From: Hyphococcus aureus
GTDB taxonomy: Bacteria; Pseudomonadota; Alphaproteobacteria; Caulobacterales; Parvularculaceae
Length of the DNA stretch: 64,000 nucleotides
NCBI RefSeq assembly: GCF_042643165.1
Contig: NZ_JBHRSH010000001.1
Span: 806,001-870,000 of the forward strand
Direction of reading: 5' to 3'
Shown here: in pieces, positions 59,938 to 64,000 of the stretch
Layout: each line of letters begins with the position of its first letter
How positions within the stretch are numbered: position 1 is the first letter of the stretch
Made by a program: the position numbers and the translations under genes
The notes under the pieces: generated by a model
Told to the model about the DNA's origin: nothing
What the model saw: the letters and a program-made list of their open reading frames with translations, nothing else
Database searches by the model: none

Positions 59938-60411
59938 ATGATACAATTTTTGCATTTAATGATGAAAATTGACGCTATAAACGAGAAAATATTGCGCGAA
60001 CTCGCGCGCGATGGCCGGATCTCCAATACGGATCTGGCCGCTCGGGCGGGGCTTTCGCCATCCGCCTGCCTGCGGCGCGTTCAGGAGCTAGAGCGCACAG
60101 GCGTCATCAAGGGCTATCGCGCAATCCTTGACCGCAAGGTCATGGGCGGAGGCTTCACCGCCTATGTGGCGGTCGGCCTGTCCGAGCACTGCAAGCGCGC
60201 GCAGAGCGATTTTGAGCGCGCTATTTCGACAGCGAGGGAAGTGCGCGAATGCCATAATGTCACCGGGACCGTCGAATATATCCTCCGCATCGAGGCGGAA
60301 GACCTCGACGCTTATAAACATTTCCACACGGAGGTCCTCGGCCAGACGCCAAGTGTTACGGCCATCACCTCCTATATCGTCATGTCTTCGCCCAAGGATG
60401 AGCGCGCATAA
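59938..60411 (+). CDS. Lrp/AsnC-family transcriptional regulator
   Basis: The 157-residue product has an N-terminal helix-turn-helix (INEKILRELARDGRISNTDL, AARAGLSPSACLRRVQELER) and a C-terminal RAM ligand-binding domain (YVAVGLSEHCKRAQSDF, DLDAYKHFHTEVL). Such regulators bind amino acids. Starts at 59938, 59959 or 59962 are all open; MMKIDAINEKIL at 59959 matches the usual family N-terminus. It is divergent from the LysE exporter, which it probably controls. Confidence 0.92.
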   Translation: MIQFLHLMMKIDAINEKILRELARDGRISNTDLAARAGLSPSACLRRVQELERTGVIKGYRAILDRKVMGGGFTAYVAVGLSEHCKRAQSDFERAISTAREVRECHNVTGTVEYILRIEAEDLDAYKHFHTEVLGQTPSVTAITSYIVMSSPKDERA

Positions 60412-60475
60412 CAGCGCCCGCCGGAACCATTAACCACAGTAACTGTTTCTATCACGTCTCAAACAGGAGGGTGTG

Positions 60476-60946
60476 ATGAAACAATATGCTTTTGCAGGGC
60501 TTGCTGCGCTTGCGATGGCCGGTTGCGCAACTGGCGGCTATGGCCCCGTCTATCAAGCGTCAACCTCGCAATATGACGATGGTTATGCTGACGCGCGGAT
60601 CGATGATAATCGCTACCGGGTTCAATACAGAATTGAAAATGGCGACCTGCAGCTCGCGCAGGACTGGGCGCTGCGCCGCGCCGCTGAATTGACGCTTGAT
60701 CAGCGCTATGACTGGTTTCAGATCATCAGCCGCAACAGCACATTCCGCGACGATGACTTCAGACGTTACGAGCCATACCGCGCGTATAATGACAATTACA
60801 ACGACCGTCCGCGCTATGACTCGCGCTATGACGATGACGCCCTTGTCGTGATCGAAGTCGTGATGGGCAATAACCCGCCGCCGCGCAGCGCCAGCGTTTA
60901 TGAAGCACGACGCGTCCTCGAATATACGCGCGGCAGCCGCTACTAG
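60476..60946 (+). CDS. CC0125/CC1285-type lipoprotein
   Basis: The product is 156 residues from ATG 60476 with AGGAGG 5 bases upstream. The lipoprotein signal is MKQYAFAGLAALAMAGC with lipidated C17. The family motif YDDGYADARIDDNRYRVQYR follows, then LRRAAELTLDQRYDWFQIIS. The C-terminal part is Tyr/Asp/Arg-rich (DNYNDRPRYDSRYDDD). The family is defined from Caulobacter; its function is not known. It is convergent with the GT2 gene, whose stop is 6 bp away. Confidence 0.82.
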   Translation: MKQYAFAGLAALAMAGCATGGYGPVYQASTSQYDDGYADARIDDNRYRVQYRIENGDLQLAQDWALRRAAELTLDQRYDWFQIISRNSTFRDDDFRRYEPYRAYNDNYNDRPRYDSRYDDDALVVIEVVMGNNPPPRSASVYEARRVLEYTRGSRY

Positions 60947-60952
60947 GTAACG

Positions 60953-61783
60953 CTAATCTCTTTTTTCTTCCGGAGCGCGCAAGCCCTGCTTTGCGCGCTC
61001 CCACATTTTGACATCGCGCAGCCAGCGGCCATAGGCCGACATGGAGGCGAGCGAAAAGCCGTAAACGCCGCCGCGGAAATATTGCTGCAGGAAATATTTC
61101 TTCGCGAAATAAAACGGAAACCCCAGAATAATCCGCGCCGCCAGATAAGGTTTCGACTTCAGAGGCAGGGCCTCTGCGCGCACCGTTGAATTACGGTTGA
61201 GTTTATCCATGAACTGCGCAGCGCCGGTAAAGGCGTGATGCAACAGGGGCTCGTTTAGCCGCCCTGCTGTGACGCCGTCAGGAATCTCGAACTGATCCCA
61301 CGCCTTGTGCGCCGGCGCGCGCACCGCCCGCCGGTCATAGAGCTTATGCCGGACTTGAAGACCGAACTCACGCCATGGCGCGCCCACAGGCGGCACAAGC
61401 GCCAGCATGGTGCGGTAAACTTTGTAGGCCGGTTCGCCGCCACGAAAAAGCAGGGCAATTTCCGCAGCCAGTTCAGGACTGACAATTTCATCCGCATCGA
61501 GATCGAGGACCCAGTCATGCTGGCAGGCATCTTCCGCCAGACGTTTCTGAAAACCATTGCCGAGCCATTCGCGCTCGATGATGCGTGCGCCGGCTTTGCG
61601 CGCAATTTCCTGCGTGCCATCCGTTGAGCCGGAATCGACGATGACCACTTCATCAGCGACCTGCAACGCCGCACACACCACATCGGCGATCATCCGCGCT
61701 TCGTTAAGCGTGCGGATATAGGCGGAAACAGGCGGGCGCGATTCGGTTTGCATCTGTGAGACATAAAAGAAAACGCGGCGCAC
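60953..61783 (-). CDS. Family 2 glycosyltransferase (WaaE/KdtX type)
   Basis: The 276-residue product starts at GTG 61783, with GGAG 5 bases upstream; ATG 61753 has no such site. Motifs are SAYIRTLNEARMIADVV, DEVVIVDSGSTDGT, WVLDLDADEIVSPEL (DxD) and PAHKAWDQFEI. This is the pattern of the lipopolysaccharide core beta-1,4-glucosyltransferase WaaE/KdtX group. Its likely role is core or surface glycan synthesis. The acceptor is not known. Confidence 0.87.
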   Translation of the reverse strand: MRRVFFYVSQMQTESRPPVSAYIRTLNEARMIADVVCAALQVADEVVIVDSGSTDGTQEIARKAGARIIEREWLGNGFQKRLAEDACQHDWVLDLDADEIVSPELAAEIALLFRGGEPAYKVYRTMLALVPPVGAPWREFGLQVRHKLYDRRAVRAPAHKAWDQFEIPDGVTAGRLNEPLLHHAFTGAAQFMDKLNRNSTVRAEALPLKSKPYLAARIILGFPFYFAKKYFLQQYFRGGVYGFSLASMSAYGRWLRDVKMWERAKQGLRAPEEKRD

Positions 61784-61818
61784 GGGAACTCCATGCGCCG
61801 CATCGTCATTGTCTTATC

Positions 61819-63681
61819 TTAGCTCGCCTGTTTTTTAGCGACCCAGGCGTCCACATTCTCCTCAAGGATCGCCAGCGGCACGGCGCCGTCGCGCAATACC
61901 ACATCGTGAAACTCGCGAACATCAAAGCCGTCGCCAAGCGCCGTCTCGGCACGGCGGCGCAATTCGAGAATTTTCAACATCCCGACCTTATAGGCCGTCG
62001 CCTGGCCCGGCATGACGATATAGCGCTCAATAGCCTTGATGCAGTCGCCTTCGGGGTTCGGCGTGTTCTCAAGCAGATAATTAATCGCCTCTTCACGGGT
62101 CCAGCGCTTGTCATGAAGACCGGAATCCACGACGAGACGGGCTGCGCGCCAAAGCTCCATGGCGAGACGCCCGAAATCGGAATAGGGATCGTCATAAAGC
62201 CCCATTTCCTTCGGCACGAACTCGGAATAGAGCCCCCAACCTTCCGTATACGCTGTAAAGCCGCCAAATCGGCGGAAGCTTGGGACCCCTTCCAGCTCCT
62301 GCGCGATCGCAAGCTGCATATGGTGGCCCGGAATGCCTTCGTGATAAGCAAGCGCGCGCATCTGATAGCTTGGCATATCCGCCATATTATAAAGATTGGC
62401 GTAGTAGATGCCGGGGCGCGATCCATCCGGCGCCGGGCGCTGATAAAACGCCTTGCCTGCTGCGCGCTCACGGAAGGGTTCAACCCGCTTAACGATGATG
62501 TCCGCCTTTGGTTTGGTCAGGAACAATTCGTCGAGCCGGCCGCGCATATCGTCGATAATCGCCGTCGCTTCGGCGAGATATTCCTCCCGGCCCTGATCAG
62601 TATTCGGATAGGTGAAGCGCTCATCCGGGTCCTCGCGCATATAGACGAAGAAGTCCTGCAAACTTCCGTCAAAGCCGACCTGGTTCTTGATCGCCTCCAT
62701 TTCCGCATGGATGCGGGCGACTTCGGAAAGACCCAGATCATGAATCTCTTCGGCGCTCATTGTCGTCGTCGTCATCTGTTGCAGGCGATTGGCGTAATAG
62801 GCGCCGCCGTCAGGCAGCTTCCAGGCGCCGTCATCAACGGCCGCTGTCTCCATCTGTTCTTCAAACATGGCGATAAGCGATTCATAAGCGGGTTTTACAG
62901 AATTCAACATGGCGTCGACAGCCTGCGACCGCAGATCTTCCTTAACCTCATCGCTGATCTCGAGCGCGTTCACCTTCTTGTTGAAGTCCTCAAGGATCGT
63001 CGATGTTTTGCCGCTCTCGTCGAATGGCGCGCCGGAAATGATATTCTTCGACGTCGCGATCATCTGCGGATAGGACCATTTCGGCGGGTTCACGCCATTG
63101 GCGAATTGCGCCTCAGCGTTTTCCTGATGCTGGCCGAGAAAGGTTTCAACGCCGCGAAGCCGGGAAATATAGGCTTCTGCGTCCTCCAGCGTATCGACAC
63201 GATGCTGATTGATGAGAAACGCCGGCACCGATGAGTGCGGTCCGCGGAACTGGCTGAATTCATACCAGTGATTGCGCCACGGGAAATTACGCTCCGACTG
63301 TTCGCCTTCATATTCATAGAGGCGATAGGAAAGCTGCGCCGACAGGTCGAGCGTTTCGGCGTCAAAGGTCTCGCGCATTTCCGAAAGCGCGGCCATTTCC
63401 AGCGCATGGGTCTCCTGCGCATATGCGTCCGTGGCGTTGTCCCATTCGCCGTAATTGGTTTTGCGGCCCAGAAAAGTCTGTGACATGGGCGAACGGGCGA
63501 CGCCCGCTTCGAATTGTTCTTCAAACCAGGCGTTGATTTTTTCCGATTCCGTTTGTTCGGTTTCCTCGGCGCCGGCAGGGACAGCGGCGCTGTTTTGCCC
63601 TGGCGCTTCACCTTGTCCGCAGGCGGCGGTCAGGGCGGAAAAAGCAACAGCAGTGAGAAGAAACTTGCGGGAAAGGGTCAT
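61819..63681 (-). CDS. DUF885-family lipoprotein
   Basis: The 620-residue product starts at ATG 63681 with GGAG 7 bases upstream. A lipoprotein signal (MTLSRKFLLTAVAFSALTAAC) ends at C21. The linker is Glu/Gln-rich. The DUF885 domain follows with the putative zinc site HEGIPGHHMQLAIAQE and EGWGLYSEFV. It is a second member of the family in this window; the other (50926-52743) has a plain signal peptide. The two share DPYSDFGRL-ME/SYE-LWRA, so they are distant paralogues. Confidence 0.9.
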   Translation of the reverse strand: MTLSRKFLLTAVAFSALTAACGQGEAPGQNSAAVPAGAEETEQTESEKINAWFEEQFEAGVARSPMSQTFLGRKTNYGEWDNATDAYAQETHALEMAALSEMRETFDAETLDLSAQLSYRLYEYEGEQSERNFPWRNHWYEFSQFRGPHSSVPAFLINQHRVDTLEDAEAYISRLRGVETFLGQHQENAEAQFANGVNPPKWSYPQMIATSKNIISGAPFDESGKTSTILEDFNKKVNALEISDEVKEDLRSQAVDAMLNSVKPAYESLIAMFEEQMETAAVDDGAWKLPDGGAYYANRLQQMTTTTMSAEEIHDLGLSEVARIHAEMEAIKNQVGFDGSLQDFFVYMREDPDERFTYPNTDQGREEYLAEATAIIDDMRGRLDELFLTKPKADIIVKRVEPFRERAAGKAFYQRPAPDGSRPGIYYANLYNMADMPSYQMRALAYHEGIPGHHMQLAIAQELEGVPSFRRFGGFTAYTEGWGLYSEFVPKEMGLYDDPYSDFGRLAMELWRAARLVVDSGLHDKRWTREEAINYLLENTPNPEGDCIKAIERYIVMPGQATAYKVGMLKILELRRRAETALGDGFDVREFHDVVLRDGAVPLAILEENVDAWVAKKQAS

Positions 63682-63772
63682 TCAAACGCTCCGAAATAGC
63701 TGGCGCCGGCGGCGCCGACGATTGGCGGAGAAGCTAGGCGATGCGGGGAAAAGGGGCAAGGCGCATAGTCAT

Positions 63773-64000
63773 TTACTTCGTCCACGCCTTGCGAAAGCCT
63801 ACGGCCGTATCGGGAAAGTCAGTGAACATTCCATCAACGCCTGCGCTGGTCATGTAGAAATACTCCATCATGATGTCTTCCGGCAGGCCTTGAAAACTAT
63901 CACTGACAACGAAACTTATGAGGCCTTGCTTCGTTAAGTGGGCTTCAATGGCGGGATTCTTTTGGTCATCGCGAAATGTCCAGGCATGAACCATTAGCCC
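63773..64000 (-). CDS. Glycerophosphodiester phosphodiesterase, C-terminal part
   Basis: The frame runs off the window end, with 75 visible residues. GLMVHAWTFRDD at the start and SAGVDGMFTDFPDTAVGFRK at the end are the C-terminal signatures of GlpQ-type glycerophosphodiester phosphodiesterases, which release glycerol-3-phosphate from phospholipid head-group diesters. The N-terminus lies beyond base 64000. It precedes the DUF885 lipoprotein on the same strand by 91 bp. Confidence 0.85.
   Translation of the reverse strand, partial: GLMVHAWTFRDDQKNPAIEAHLTKQGLISFVVSDSFQGLPEDIMMEYFYMTSAGVDGMFTDFPDTAVGFRKAWTK

Noticed and set aside
61756..63234. 492-codon open frame on the plus strand
   Set aside because: It lies antisense to the DUF885 lipoprotein gene, which has HExxPGHH and a signal peptide. 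No domain is seen in the plus frame.

Overview
The window is a GC-rich, gene-dense stretch of alphaproteobacterial chromosome. Diagnostic genes are gcrA (partner of the CcrM methylase), the PHA regulator phaR beside phaAB, the order DUF3035 lipoprotein-lspA-ileS, the block tsaE-amgK-murU-addB-addA next to trxA, mmcB with an SOS box of the alphaproteobacterial type GTTC-N7-GTTC, and a CC0125/CC1285-type lipoprotein. Together they point to the Caulobacter/Hyphomonas/Parvularcula side of the class; genus and species cannot be read from the sequence. I see no rRNA, tRNA, CRISPR array, prophage, transposase or integrase, so this looks like core chromosome with some lineage-specific genes.

Layout. 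0-2.4 kb: the end of one LuxR-type regulator, a second one, an orphan protein and a small His/Cys-rich exported protein. 2.4-12 kb (minus strand): DUF3035 lipoprotein, lspA, ileS; a hairpin-rich intergenic repeat; a Tyr/Asp/Arg-rich secreted protein; ribF with a HAD phosphatase; a STAS-like protein with an 11-G tract before its start codon; a degenerate EAL protein; and an OmpA-type lipoprotein. 12.2-14.3 kb: groES-groEL behind a CIRCE operator. 14.4-18.8 kb: a membrane-anchored S33-type hydrolase, MarC and two exported unknowns. 18.8-23.4 kb: phaA-phaB divergent from phaR, with a CTGC-N3-GCAG site between them, and a PAS-GGDEF-EAL protein. 23.8-33.5 kb: an envelope sugar cluster (two GT2, two GT39/ArnT-like, one O-antigen-ligase-like protein) with thrS and an ATP-grasp protein. 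33.6-35.6 kb: DUF6265, a two-repeat exported protein preceded by a CRP-type site, and yidD. 35.7-39.3 kb: trpA-accD-folC and convergent trxA. 39.3-48.1 kb: tsaE-amgK-murU-addB-addA on the minus strand (MurNAc recycling and double-strand-break repair). 48.2-52.7 kb: ferredoxin, mmcB, a sugar dehydrogenase, a membrane protein and a DUF885 protein. 52.8-59.3 kb: phoR, phoU, phoB, gcrA, an ABC permease, hslO and ppk2. 59.3-64 kb: LysE exporter with divergent Lrp regulator, a lipoprotein, a GT2, a second DUF885 lipoprotein, and the end of a glycerophosphodiester phosphodiesterase.

How it works together. The window combines envelope building (lspA, yidD, OmpA, sugar transferases and ligase, amgK/murU), storage and phosphate metabolism (phaABR, phoRUB, ppk2), stress response (groESL, hslO, addAB, mmcB) and two c-di-GMP-type proteins, one with a degenerate GGDEF and one with a degenerate EAL. 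No wholly new system is certain. The best leads are the G11 tract between the degenerate EAL and STAS-like genes, the two-repeat exported protein with its CRP-type site, and the hslO-ppk2 pair.
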